From Methylobacterium sp. W2 (lineage in GTDB: Bacteria > Pseudomonadota > Alphaproteobacteria > Rhizobiales > Beijerinckiaceae): a DNA stretch of 64,000 bases. The notes beneath the pieces are model-generated. The model was not told the origin of the DNA. It searched no databases and worked only from the letters and a program-made list of their open reading frames with translations. Position 1 is the stretch's first letter. Every line of letters begins with the position of its first letter. Location of the stretch: the NCBI RefSeq assembly GCF_020662345.1, contig NZ_VMOA01000001.1, positions 124,001 to 188,000 on the forward strand, in the 5' to 3' direction. Positions 52,326 to 60,236 of this stretch are shown here, in pieces. The translations under genes were made by a program, and so were the position numbers.

Positions 52326-53525
52326 ATGTCGACATTTCGCCGGTTCGGATGGGTCAAGGGCGCGGCTGCTCTCGTCATGGCCGCACAGCTGGCCGCCTGC
52401 GGCTCCATCCCCCGCGTGGCCTACACCGCCGACCAGGCCTCGGCGGCGGTGCCGGCCGGCATGGATCTCACCGTCCGCGCCTATGCCGACGCGTCGGAGA
52501 GCACCTTCACCGAGATGGTGGCGCGGCCGGAACGCTCGAAGCACGGCTTCGCCTATCTCGCCCTGTCGGGCGGCGGCGGTGACGGTGCCTACGGCGCCGG
52601 TATCCTCAACGGCTGGTCTGAATCCGGCAAGCGGCCCGAATTCGCCCTCGTCTCGGGGGTGAGCACCGGCGCCCTGATCGCGCCCTTCGCCTTCCTCGGC
52701 CCGGCCTACGATTCCACCCTCACCGACATCTACACCAGCGGCGTCGCCTCGACCCTGGTGCAATCGCCGAGCGTGACCAACATCGTGTTCGGATCGGGCC
52801 TCTTCGGGGACGGACGACTCCGCGACCTCGTGCGCCGCTACGTGACGTCCGATCTCCTCGCCGCCATCGCCGAGCAGCACGCCAAGGGGCGCCGCCTCCT
52901 CGTGGTGACGACGAACCTCGATTCCCAGCGCGCGGTCATCTGGAACATGGGCGCCATCGCCACCAATGGCGGGCCCAACGCCGTCGCGCTGTTCACGGAT
53001 GTGCTGACGGCCTCCGCCAGCATCCCCGCCGTGTTCCCGCCCCAGCTCCTCGACGTGCAGGCCGAAGGCAGGGCGTTCCAGGAGATGCACGTGGACGGGT
53101 CGGTGGTGACGCCGGTCTTCACCCTGCCGCAATCGTTCCTGCTGCGGGACGGTCGCCTGCGCACGGCGGGCAAGGCCGACATCTACGTCATCATCAACGG
53201 GCGGCTCGAGCCGGAATTCGACGTGGCGCAGAACAATACCCTGTCCATCGTCGAGCGCTCGTTCACCACCGCGAGCCGGGCCCGCAGCCGCGCGACGCTG
53301 GCCGCGACCTATGCCTTCACCCGCGGCAACGGCATGGGCTTCAACCTGACCTATATCGACGAATCCGCGCCGAACACCACGACGGCGCGCGGCTTCGACA
53401 CCGGCTACATGCGCAAGCTCTACGAGAGCGGGCGGGAGACCGGCCGGGCCGGAACCTTCTGGCGCAAGAGCGTGCCCACGGCTCCCCTGGTGAAGGCCAT
53501 CGCCGCCGGCGTCGAGCGGAACTGA
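52326..53525 (+). CDS. Patatin-like phospholipase lipoprotein
   Basis: The 399-aa protein starts with a lipoprotein signal, MSTFRRFGWVKGAAALVMAA then QLAAC, with lipid-modified C25. The patatin domain has the glycine-rich oxyanion region YLALSGGGGDGAYGAGILNG, the nucleophile serine in LVSGVSTGALIAPF, and the catalytic aspartate in MHVDGSVVTPVF. It is probably tethered to the outer or inner membrane and hydrolyses phospholipids, but the substrate is unproven. The upstream in-frame extension to 52143 is not lipoprotein-like. It stands alone before an ABC-F gene. Confidence 0.9.
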   Translation: MSTFRRFGWVKGAAALVMAAQLAACGSIPRVAYTADQASAAVPAGMDLTVRAYADASESTFTEMVARPERSKHGFAYLALSGGGGDGAYGAGILNGWSESGKRPEFALVSGVSTGALIAPFAFLGPAYDSTLTDIYTSGVASTLVQSPSVTNIVFGSGLFGDGRLRDLVRRYVTSDLLAAIAEQHAKGRRLLVVTTNLDSQRAVIWNMGAIATNGGPNAVALFTDVLTASASIPAVFPPQLLDVQAEGRAFQEMHVDGSVVTPVFTLPQSFLLRDGRLRTAGKADIYVIINGRLEPEFDVAQNNTLSIVERSFTTASRARSRATLAATYAFTRGNGMGFNLTYIDESAPNTTTARGFDTGYMRKLYESGRETGRAGTFWRKSVPTAPLVKAIAAGVERN

Positions 53526-53662
53526 CGGGCAGGCGCCATCCCCCCGGCGGGGTGGTGCCCTGCGCCGCCCGCCCTCGCGCTCGTTGCTGCACTGCGATAG
53601 GAGTGGCGCCATCCCCCGTGTGGCCACCGGCCCGCATCTCCCTTGCGTATGGCCGCTGACCT

Positions 53663-55288
53663 ATGATCCAGATCGAAGACCTCACCTTCAGCGCCTGGGG
53701 CCGGCGCTTCTTCGATCGCGCCAGCGTCGCGGTCCCTCCCGGCTCGAAAGTCGGCCTCGTGGGGCGCAACGGCGTCGGCAAGTCGACCCTGTTCAAGATC
53801 ATCCTCGGCGAGTTCCAGGCCGATAGCGGCGCCATCCTGCTGCCGAAGACCGCCCGCGTCGCTTCGGTGGACCAGGAGCACCCGGCGACACCGGTGAGCC
53901 TGATCGACACGATCCTCGCCGCCGATCTCGAACGCGAGGCCCTCAACCTCGAACTCGAGACCGCCGAGCCGGAGCGCATGGGCGAGATCTACGGCCGCCT
54001 CATCGAGATCGACGCCGACCGGGCGCCGGCGCGGGCGGGCGAGATCCTGGCCGGTCTCGGCTTCTCGGTGGAGGATCTGACCCGGCCGATGTCGGAATTC
54101 TCCGGCGGCTGGCGCATGCGCGTGGCGCTCGCCGCAGCACTCTTCGCCGAGCCGGACATGCTGCTCCTCGACGAGCCCACCAACTACCTCGATCTGGAGG
54201 GCGCCCTGTGGCTGGAGGCGCGGCTCAAGCGCTATCCGCATTCGGCGCTGATCATCAGCCACGACCGCGAACTCCTGAACAACTCGGTGGACGCGATCCT
54301 GCACGTCGCCAACGGCAAGCTCGAACTCTACACCGGCGGCTACGACGATTTCGAGAAGCGCCGGGCCGAGAAGGCACGCCTCCAGGCCTCGACCAAGATG
54401 AAGCAGGACGCCGAGCGCGCCCATCTCCAGAGCTTCGTCGACCGGTTCAAGGCCTCCGCCTCCAAGGCGGCCCAGGCCCAGTCGCGCATGAAGCGTCTCG
54501 CCAAGATGGAGCCCATCGCCACCACCATCGAGGAGCATGTGGCGCCGTTCCACCTGCCCTCGCCGAAGCGTCCGCTGGCGCCGCCCCTCATGCATCTCAC
54601 CGATGCCACCATCGGCTACGGCGACGACGAGCCGGTGCTGCGCGACCTCAACCTGACCCTCGACGTCGACGACCGGATCGGACTGCTCGGCGTGAACGGC
54701 GCCGGCAAATCCACCTTCGCCAAGATGGCGGCCGGCGCCCTGAAACTGCGCGACGGACGCATGGTCCGCGAGGGCAGGGTGCAGGTCGGCTGGTTCCACC
54801 AGCACCAGATCGAAGCCCTCGACCCCAAGGACACGCCGCTGGCCATCATCCGCCGCGAGCGCCCGGACGACAGCGAATCCGGCCGCCGGGCCAAGCTCGC
54901 GAGCTTCGGCCTGAACTTCGACAAGCAGGAGACGACGGTGGACGCCCTGTCGGGTGGGGAGCGGGCGAGACTCCTGCTCAACCTCGTGGCGATGCAGGCG
55001 CCCCACCTGCTCATCCTCGACGAGCCGACGAACCATCTCGACATCGACAGCCGCCGGGCCTTGCTCGACGCGCTGAACGATTACGCCGGCGCCGTCATCC
55101 TCATCACCCACGATCGTTCGCTGATGGAACTCGTGGCCGACCGACTCTGGCTCGCTGCCGACAGGACCGTAAAGCCGTTCGCCGGCGACATGGACGATTA
55201 CGCCCGCTTCGTCCTCGACCGCTCGAAGACCGGCAAGACCGCGCCCGGTCAGGGCCGGGAGAAGAAGAACAAGCGCAAGGCGGCGTAG
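53663..55288 (+). CDS. ABC-F family ATPase (YheS/Uup-like)
   Basis: The 541-aa protein has two ABC ATPase domains and no membrane region. The first has GRNGVGKST, FSGGWRMRVALAAAL and LLLDEPTNYLDLEG. The second has GVNGAGKST, LSGGERARLLLNL and LILDEPTNHLDIDS. A charged linker between them (KMKQDAERAHLQSFVDRFKA) is the P-site tRNA interaction motif of ABC-F proteins, which act on the ribosome. The domain order and basic tail GREKKNKRKAA best fit YheS or Uup rather than EttA. Confidence 0.92.
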   Translation: MIQIEDLTFSAWGRRFFDRASVAVPPGSKVGLVGRNGVGKSTLFKIILGEFQADSGAILLPKTARVASVDQEHPATPVSLIDTILAADLEREALNLELETAEPERMGEIYGRLIEIDADRAPARAGEILAGLGFSVEDLTRPMSEFSGGWRMRVALAAALFAEPDMLLLDEPTNYLDLEGALWLEARLKRYPHSALIISHDRELLNNSVDAILHVANGKLELYTGGYDDFEKRRAEKARLQASTKMKQDAERAHLQSFVDRFKASASKAAQAQSRMKRLAKMEPIATTIEEHVAPFHLPSPKRPLAPPLMHLTDATIGYGDDEPVLRDLNLTLDVDDRIGLLGVNGAGKSTFAKMAAGALKLRDGRMVREGRVQVGWFHQHQIEALDPKDTPLAIIRRERPDDSESGRRAKLASFGLNFDKQETTVDALSGGERARLLLNLVAMQAPHLLILDEPTNHLDIDSRRALLDALNDYAGAVILITHDRSLMELVADRLWLAADRTVKPFAGDMDDYARFVLDRSKTGKTAPGQGREKKNKRKAA

Positions 55289-55306
55289 AGGGAGAGGCTC
55301 CTTCGC

Positions 55307-55855
55307 GTGGCGGCCTTTGTCGACATCCTGCGCTGTGCCGACGGCAGCTACTATGTCGGATCGACGCGCGGGGATTCTCTCGACAGGCGACTTGGCGAGC
55401 ATCACGCCGGCACGTTTCCCGGCTATGCCAGCAGCCGTCACCCCGTCGTTCTCGTCTACGCCACGCAATTCGAATGGATCACCGATGCCATTGCATTCGA
55501 GCGCAGGCTGAAAGGATGGAGCCGGGCGAAAAAGGAAGCCCTCATCGCCAGCGACTGGGAGGCCTTGCAGAGATTGGCGAAGCGTCCACTCAAGGTACGG
55601 ACTTCTAACCCGCCGACCTCGTCCTTCGAGGCCGCTCACGCGGCACCTCAGGATGAGGTTCATGGTGGGAGAGTGAGAAGTGATTCCGGGCGGGACTCCT
55701 CGTGGATCGCCCTACACCCCCGGTTGCCGCCCCGCCACAATGACAACGGGGGCGTTGCTTCCCTCGCCCCGCGTGCGGGGAGAGGGGATGTTCGTCGAGC
55801 TTACTTGCGCAGGATCTTCGTCACGAGGCGCCCGATCGGGTTGCTCGAATCGTAG
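55307..55855 (+). CDS. GIY-YIG nuclease superfamily protein with repeat-derived tail
   Basis: The 182-aa frame has a normal GIY-YIG domain in the first 100 residues: FVDILRCADGSYYVGSTRGD, RRLGEHHAGTFPGYASSRHP, and AIAFERRLKGWSRAKKEALI. The family is structure-specific or uncharacterised UPF0213-like. After residue 100 the sequence runs through a palindromic repeat at 55617-55658 and a second at 55761-55786, and it is low in similarity to any domain (SSFEAAHAAPQDEVHG). The repeats therefore seem to have extended the protein. The start is GTG, 18 bp after the ABC-F stop, after GGGAGAGG. It overlaps the small minus-strand gene by 55 bp. Confidence 0.8.
   Translation: MAAFVDILRCADGSYYVGSTRGDSLDRRLGEHHAGTFPGYASSRHPVVLVYATQFEWITDAIAFERRLKGWSRAKKEALIASDWEALQRLAKRPLKVRTSNPPTSSFEAAHAAPQDEVHGGRVRSDSGRDSSWIALHPRLPPRHNDNGGVASLAPRAGRGDVRRAYLRRIFVTRRPIGLLES
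55617..55658. repeat. 42-bp palindromic repeat inside the GIY-YIG reading frame
   Basis: The left arm CCTCGTCCTTCGAGGCCGC pairs with the right arm GCGGCACCTCAGGATGAGG around TCAC, with a few mismatches. I recall elements of the form 'CCTCATCCTGAGGTGC...GCCTCGAAGGATG' as widespread in Hyphomicrobiales genomes. Its position in the C-terminal tail of the nuclease frame suggests it inserted there. Confidence 0.7.
55761..55786. repeat. Short palindromic repeat
   Basis: CCCTCGCCCCGC and GCGGGGAGAGGG flank a GT centre with one mismatch pair in each arm. It is a familiar type of short intergenic repeat in rhizobial and Methylobacterium genomes (from memory). Here it lies 15 bp from the stop of the 42-aa gene and could act as its terminator. 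Confidence 0.6.
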
Positions 55856-55929
55856 TTGCGGTCGTCGCGGACGACGGGGCGGTTGTCGTTGCCGAGGAGC
55901 TTGGTGACGAGGCGTCCGATGAGGCTCAT
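55801..55929 (-). CDS. Small protein with duplicated IGRLVTK motif, 42 aa
   Basis: The 42-aa product is MSLIGRLVTKLLGNDNRPVV followed by RDDRNYDSSNPIGRLVTKIL and RK. The nonamer IGRLVTKLL (residues 4-12) is repeated as IGRLVTKIL (32-40) with an acidic, polar linker between. Each copy would make a short amphipathic helix. AAGGGA about eleven bases before the ATG is a good ribosome site. No known family was recognised. It is head-to-head with the nucleoside transporter gene and overlaps the tail of the GIY-YIG frame on the other strand. Confidence 0.65.
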   Translation of the reverse strand: MSLIGRLVTKLLGNDNRPVVRDDRNYDSSNPIGRLVTKILRK

Positions 55930-56099
55930 GGCTGTATCCCTTCAAAACCGGTCACGCGCCGGCATACGGCGCAGCTTGATGGTCAACACGCCGAAGGCCT
56001 CTCCCGTTCCGGAGAATCCCGTCCGCTCACCGCTTCTGCCATGGACGTGCCGAGGACGAACGGCATCGCCCTTGCTCCGAAGACCACAAAGGGGGAGCG

Positions 56100-57347
56100 A
56101 TGATCGACAGACTGTTCCATGCGGGTGCGAGCCTCGCGCTGCTTCTCGCCGTCGCGATCCTGTTATCCACCAACCGCCGGGCGATCCGGCCCCGCGTCGT
56201 GATCGCGGCCCTCGCCCTCCAGGTGGCGATCGGGGCGATCGTCCTGTTCGTGCCGCTGGGGCGGCAGGCCCTCGATGCGGCCTCCAGCCTCGTGCAGACG
56301 GTGCTCGGCTATGGCGACCGCGGCGTCCTGTTCCTCTTCGGCGGCCTCGTGGAGCCGCGCATGTTCGAGCTGTTCGGCGGCAGCGGCTTCATCCTGGCCC
56401 TGCGCGTGCTGCCGCAGATCCTCTACGTCTCCGCGCTCATCGCCATCCTGTATCATCTCAAGGTGATGCAGACCCTCGCCCGGATCATCGGCGCCGGCTT
56501 GCAGCGGGTGATCGGCACGTCGCCCATCGAGACCTTCTCGGCGGTCATCACCATCGTCATCGGCCAGAGCGAGATCGCGGTGGCCCTGCGGCCCTTCCTC
56601 ACCCTGCTGACCGGGGCCGAATTGTTCGCCGTGATGTCGAGCGGGGCCGCGTCCACCGCCGGCTCGATCCTCGCCGGCTACGCGGCTTTGGGCGTGCCGA
56701 TGGAGTATCTGCTGGCGGCCGGCGTGATGGCGATCCCCGGCGGGCTCCTCTACGCCAAGATCCTGATGCCCTCGACGGAGCCGACGCGGGTGACGACCAT
56801 GCGGGTGGAGTTCGCCGAGACGCGGGCGGTGAACCTGATCGAGGCGGCCGCCGACGGCACCCAGAAGGGCCTTGTCATCGCGGTGTCGGTGGGCGCCATG
56901 CTGATCGCCTTCACCGGGCTCATCGCGCTGCTCAACGGCGTCGCGGGATGGGGCGGCGGGCTCGTCGGCTATCCGGCCCTGAGCATCGAGGGCGTGCTCG
57001 GGCTCGCCTTCGCGCCGCTCGCCTGGCTGATGGGCGTGCCCTGGAGCGAGGCCGGTCTTGTCGGCGGCGCCATCGGGCAGAAGATCGCGTTCAACGAGTT
57101 CCTGGCCTATGCCCAGCTCTCGCCGGTGCTGAAGGGCGGCACGTTGGATGCCAGGACCACGGCGATCGTCTGCTTCGCCCTGTGCGGCTTTGCCAATCTC
57201 GCCTCCATCGCAATCCAGCTCGCGAGTCTGGCGAGCCTCGTCCCCGAGAGGAGGTCCGAGATCGCGCGCTACGGATTGCGCGCGATCCTGGCTGGTACGT
57301 TGTCGAACCTGACGAGTGCGACCATCGCCGGGCTGTTCATCGGCTGA
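56100..57347 (+). CDS. Nucleoside:proton symporter (NupC/CNT family)
   Basis: The 415-aa inner-membrane protein has about ten hydrophobic segments. The CNT signature G-K---NEF-AY is present as GAIGQKIAFNEFLAYAQLSP near residue 320. VIGQSEIAVALRPFLTLLT is the first substrate-binding loop, and MSSGAASTAGSILAGYAALG follows. The C-terminus has FANLASIAIQLASLASLVP and LSNLTSATIAGLFIG, both typical. It should import nucleosides with protons or sodium. It is convergent with minE, with 10 bp between stops. Confidence 0.92.
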   Translation: MIDRLFHAGASLALLLAVAILLSTNRRAIRPRVVIAALALQVAIGAIVLFVPLGRQALDAASSLVQTVLGYGDRGVLFLFGGLVEPRMFELFGGSGFILALRVLPQILYVSALIAILYHLKVMQTLARIIGAGLQRVIGTSPIETFSAVITIVIGQSEIAVALRPFLTLLTGAELFAVMSSGAASTAGSILAGYAALGVPMEYLLAAGVMAIPGGLLYAKILMPSTEPTRVTTMRVEFAETRAVNLIEAAADGTQKGLVIAVSVGAMLIAFTGLIALLNGVAGWGGGLVGYPALSIEGVLGLAFAPLAWLMGVPWSEAGLVGGAIGQKIAFNEFLAYAQLSPVLKGGTLDARTTAIVCFALCGFANLASIAIQLASLASLVPERRSEIARYGLRAILAGTLSNLTSATIAGLFIG

Positions 57348-57357
57348 CGGGACGCGG

Positions 57358-57663
57358 TCACGCGGCCGCGCGCTTGGCCTTGGACGCCTTGGCGGATGCC
57401 GGGGCGGCCTTGGCCGGAGCCGTCATCGGGAGTTCGATGTCGACGCCGAGGGTCGACATGTCCTGGCCCCGTTCCAGGCGGATCTGGACCTTGTCCCGTT
57501 CCACCGTGACATGCTTGGCGATGACGGCGAGGATCTCCTCCCGCAGGAGCATCACCAGATCGGAGCCGCCGGCCCCGGCCCGTTCATGGGCCAGGATCAG
57601 CTGGAGACGGTCGCGGGCCGTCGGGGCCGAAGCGCGCTTGTTGAAGAGGTTCCGCAGGCTCAT
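57358..57663 (-). CDS. minE: Cell division topological specificity factor MinE
   Basis: The 101-aa protein has the membrane-targeting start MSLRNLFNKRASAPTARDRL, the MinD-binding helix LQLILAHERAG, and the dimerising strands LREEILAVIAKHV and VQIRLERGQDMSTLGVDIEL. An Ala/Lys-rich tail of about 20 residues extends beyond the usual 85-90. MinE drives the pole-to-pole oscillation of MinD. Its ATG overlaps the minD stop (ATGA), so it is translated after minD. Confidence 0.96.
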   Translation of the reverse strand: MSLRNLFNKRASAPTARDRLQLILAHERAGAGGSDLVMLLREEILAVIAKHVTVERDKVQIRLERGQDMSTLGVDIELPMTAPAKAAPASAKASKAKRAAA

Positions 57664-58475
57664 GCCGCCCTCCGGGTGAACAGCTTGTTGAGGAGCGACT
57701 TCTTGTCGGACGGCACGGTCATCGGCACCGTATCGCCCTTCAGGCGGCGGACGGCGTCGATATAGGCCCGGGCCGGGGCGCTGAGCGGGTTGTTCATCGT
57801 CACCGGGCAGCCGACGTTGGACGCGCGCAGGACTTCGAGGCTCTCGGGGATGATGGCGAGGAGCGGGATCGAGAGGATCTCGAGCACGTCGTCGACCTTG
57901 AGCATGTCGCCGCGGTCGGCGCGGGCGGGGTCGTAGCGGGTGAGAATGAGGTGTTTCTCCATCACCTCGCCGCGCTCGGCCTTCAGCGTCTTCGAATCGA
58001 GAAGACCGATGATGCGGTCGGAATCGCGCACCGAGGAGACTTCCGGGTTCGTGACGACCACGGCGAGATCGGCGTGGCGCATGGCCAGCGTCGCTCCGCG
58101 CTCAATGCCGGCCGGGGAATCGCAGATCACCCAGTCGAACTTCTCGCGCAGCTCGTCCATCACCTTGGCGACGCCCTCGTCGGTGAGGGCATCCTTGTCG
58201 CGGGTCTGCGAGGCGGGCAGCAGCGACAGGTTCTCGAGCCGCTTGTCGCGGATCAGCGCCTGGTTGAGCTTGGCGTCGCCGTTGACCACGTTGATGAGGT
58301 CGTAGACCACGCGCCGCTCGGCGCCCATCACGAGGTCGAGGTTGCGCAGGCCGACGTCGAAATCGACCACCGCCACGCTTTGGCCGGCCTGCGCGAGCGC
58401 CGCGCCGAGAGCCGCCGTGGTGGTCGTCTTGCCGACGCCGCCCTTGCCAGATGTAACGACCAGAACCTTGGCCAT
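57660..58475 (-). CDS. minD: Septum site-determining ATPase MinD
   Basis: The 271-aa ParA/MinD ATPase has the deviant Walker A VTSGKGGVGKTTTTAALGAA, switch I-type AVVDFDVGLRNLDLVMG and Walker B WVICDSPAGIERGA. The C-terminal membrane-targeting helix is SDKKSLLNKLFTRRAA. It recruits MinC to the membrane to block FtsZ assembly away from midcell. It starts 14 bp after the stop of minC and overlaps minE. Confidence 0.97.
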   Translation of the reverse strand: MAKVLVVTSGKGGVGKTTTTAALGAALAQAGQSVAVVDFDVGLRNLDLVMGAERRVVYDLINVVNGDAKLNQALIRDKRLENLSLLPASQTRDKDALTDEGVAKVMDELREKFDWVICDSPAGIERGATLAMRHADLAVVVTNPEVSSVRDSDRIIGLLDSKTLKAERGEVMEKHLILTRYDPARADRGDMLKVDDVLEILSIPLLAIIPESLEVLRASNVGCPVTMNNPLSAPARAYIDAVRRLKGDTVPMTVPSDKKSLLNKLFTRRAA

Positions 58476-58489
58476 GTTCGTATCTCTCC

Positions 58490-59188
58490 TTAATCCAAGG
58501 TTGCCATTTTGATGGAGCCGCTATCGAGCCAGATCTGCACGGGTTTCCCGCGCAGGGTCGTGCCCATGTCCTCGGCCGTGCGGACGAGGCGATCGATCCC
58601 GAGCAGTTCGGGCTCAAACTTGCGGCAGTAGATGCGGGCGCGGGGGTTGCGGGCGGCACCGGCGATGGCCCGGCCGCGAAGCGCCCCGTAGACGTGGATC
58701 GAGCCGCCGGCGAGGATTTCGGCGCCGGACGCCACCGAACCCATGACGGTGACGTCACCGGTGGGATGCGTGATCGACTGGCCGGACCGGACCGAGCCCT
58801 CGATCATGAGAGACGTGGTTTCCGGCTCGGCATCCTTCGGGATCTCGATGCCGAGGGTGGGCCGTCCGTCCACCAGGAGCGGGGGCAGGGCGAGGCCGTC
58901 GAGCAACGTCGTTCCCGCCAGGGTCGCCGCCGCGCCCTCAATGCCGAGGATGCGGATGCGGCGGGCCCCGAGATCGGCCAGAACCTTGCCGAGCACGTCC
59001 GGGTCCGACCCGAGCGCCGCGATGTCGAGGATGAGGGGGCGTCCGTCGAGGAGGGTCGGCGAACGCTTCAGCGAGGCATCCAGATCGGCGAACCAATCGG
59101 GAAGCGGGGCTTCCGGAGCCAGGACGAGCGCCTTGAAGGCACGGCCTCGAAGCTGGACGGATCGGCGGGATGGAGGGGCGTGTGTCAC
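58490..59188 (-). CDS. minC: Septum site-determining protein MinC (copy 1, in minCDE)
   Basis: The 232-aa protein has the variable N-terminal FtsZ-binding domain (to about residue 105). The C-terminal beta-helix that binds MinD follows, seen in GSVRSGQSITHPTGDVTVMG, SVASGAEILAGGSIHVYGAL, RGRAIAG and ARIYCRKFEPELLGIDRLVR. RGRAIAG and the CRKFEPELL segment are the hallmarks. The start is GTG at 59188 (GTGACACAC), like the paralogue. It leads the operon minC-minD-minE, with 14 bp to minD. Confidence 0.95.
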   Translation of the reverse strand: MTHAPPSRRSVQLRGRAFKALVLAPEAPLPDWFADLDASLKRSPTLLDGRPLILDIAALGSDPDVLGKVLADLGARRIRILGIEGAAATLAGTTLLDGLALPPLLVDGRPTLGIEIPKDAEPETTSLMIEGSVRSGQSITHPTGDVTVMGSVASGAEILAGGSIHVYGALRGRAIAGAARNPRARIYCRKFEPELLGIDRLVRTAEDMGTTLRGKPVQIWLDSGSIKMATLD

Positions 59189-59309
59189 GGGCTCTCGCGA
59201 TTCCTTACCGAACCATTGACGTCCCTTATGGTTACCGGTTGGTTAACGAGCCGGCTTTCTGTGATCCTGTGAGCCGATAATCCTGCAATCCCGGGTTCCT
59301 GTGACGGCG

Positions 59310-60002
59310 CTACTCCAGCGCGGCGACCTTGATCGCATCGCCCTCCAGGCGGATCTGGACCGCCTGACCGTGATGGCCTGGGCCGAGATCGTCGGCGGTG
59401 CGGTAGAGACCGTCGATGGCGAGCAGTTCGGGCTCGAACTTGCGGCAGGTGATGCGGGCATCGGGATTGCCGGAGGCGCCGGCGATGGCCCGCCCGCGCA
59501 GCGCCCCGTAGATGTGGATCGAGCCGCCGGCGATCACTTCCGCGCCGGAGGCCACCGAGCCCATGATGGTGATGTCACCGTCGAGATGCAGGACCGTTTG
59601 GCCCGAGCGGACCGGCTGGTCGAGGATCAGCGAGCGGGGCGGGCGGGGTGGCTCGGCGGGGGCCGGCGCATCCGGCGTGGCGACCTCGTCCACGGGCCGT
59701 CCTCCGGCTGGGGCCGGGGGCAGCCCGTCCCCGAGGCTTCCGGATTTCGCCCCCTCGATCCCCATCACCGTGACGTCGCGCGCCTTCAGGTCGCTCACCA
59801 GCGCGGTGAGATCCCCCCGGTCGAGGCCGAGGCCGGACACGTCGAGGATGACCGGACGGCCGACGAAGAAGGCCGGGGATCGGCGGGCCAGGGCGTCGAG
59901 ATCCTCGAGCCAGTCCTGCACCGGGGCCGAGGGGGCGAGCACCAGGGCCATGAACGAGCGGCCGCGGAAACGGATCGGGGGGCGGGAATTCGGTTGTGTC
60001 AC
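59310..60002 (-). CDS. MinC paralogue (copy 2, upstream of minCDE)
   Basis: This 230-aa second MinC has the same layout as copy 1. The N-terminal part starts with PPIRFRGRSFMALVLAPSAP (copy 1 has SVQLRGRAFKALVLAPEAP). A Pro/Ala linker rich in APAEPPRPP follows, then SGQTVLHLDGDITIMGSVAS, GGSIHIYGALRGRAIAG and ARITCRKFEPELLAIDGLYR. MinD-binding residues of the RGRAIAG region are kept. A GTG start at 60002 (GTGACACAA) mirrors copy 1, and an ATG at 60032 is possible. It is 121 bp upstream of minC on the same strand. Confidence 0.93.
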   Translation of the reverse strand: MTQPNSRPPIRFRGRSFMALVLAPSAPVQDWLEDLDALARRSPAFFVGRPVILDVSGLGLDRGDLTALVSDLKARDVTVMGIEGAKSGSLGDGLPPAPAGGRPVDEVATPDAPAPAEPPRPPRSLILDQPVRSGQTVLHLDGDITIMGSVASGAEVIAGGSIHIYGALRGRAIAGASGNPDARITCRKFEPELLAIDGLYRTADDLGPGHHGQAVQIRLEGDAIKVAALE

Positions 60003-60214
60003 GCGGTGGCGTTTCTGTTGTTCCAGGATCAAAGGACGGCGTCGAGGAAGACCATATCGGCAGAAACCGCCGAACGCTCCCCTCCAAAGTCACGCCCTCG
60101 CGTCTCTCCACCGAAACGCGTCTCTCCGCCGAGAGGGATGCGTCCGCCGGGCGGGGAACGATGGCGGAGGCTTGGCCATATCCGCTCGTTTCCCCTTGCC
60201 ATGCGGCCGGATCG

Positions 60215-60236
60215 GACATAAACATATCTTTATGTC
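60215..60236. promoter_or_regulatory. Perfect operator-like palindrome over the regulator start codon
   Basis: GACATAAA and TTTATGTC form a perfect inverted repeat around CATATC. The right arm contains the ATG (60232-60234) of the ArsR-methyltransferase gene. AT-rich palindromes of this kind are typical operators of ArsR-type regulators. Binding would block transcription or translation start of the gene itself and possibly of metF/metH downstream. Confidence 0.65.

Noticed and set aside
53420-55663. 747-codon minus-strand frame
   Set aside because: It lies antisense to the ABC-F gene, which carries two full sets of Walker and signature motifs.
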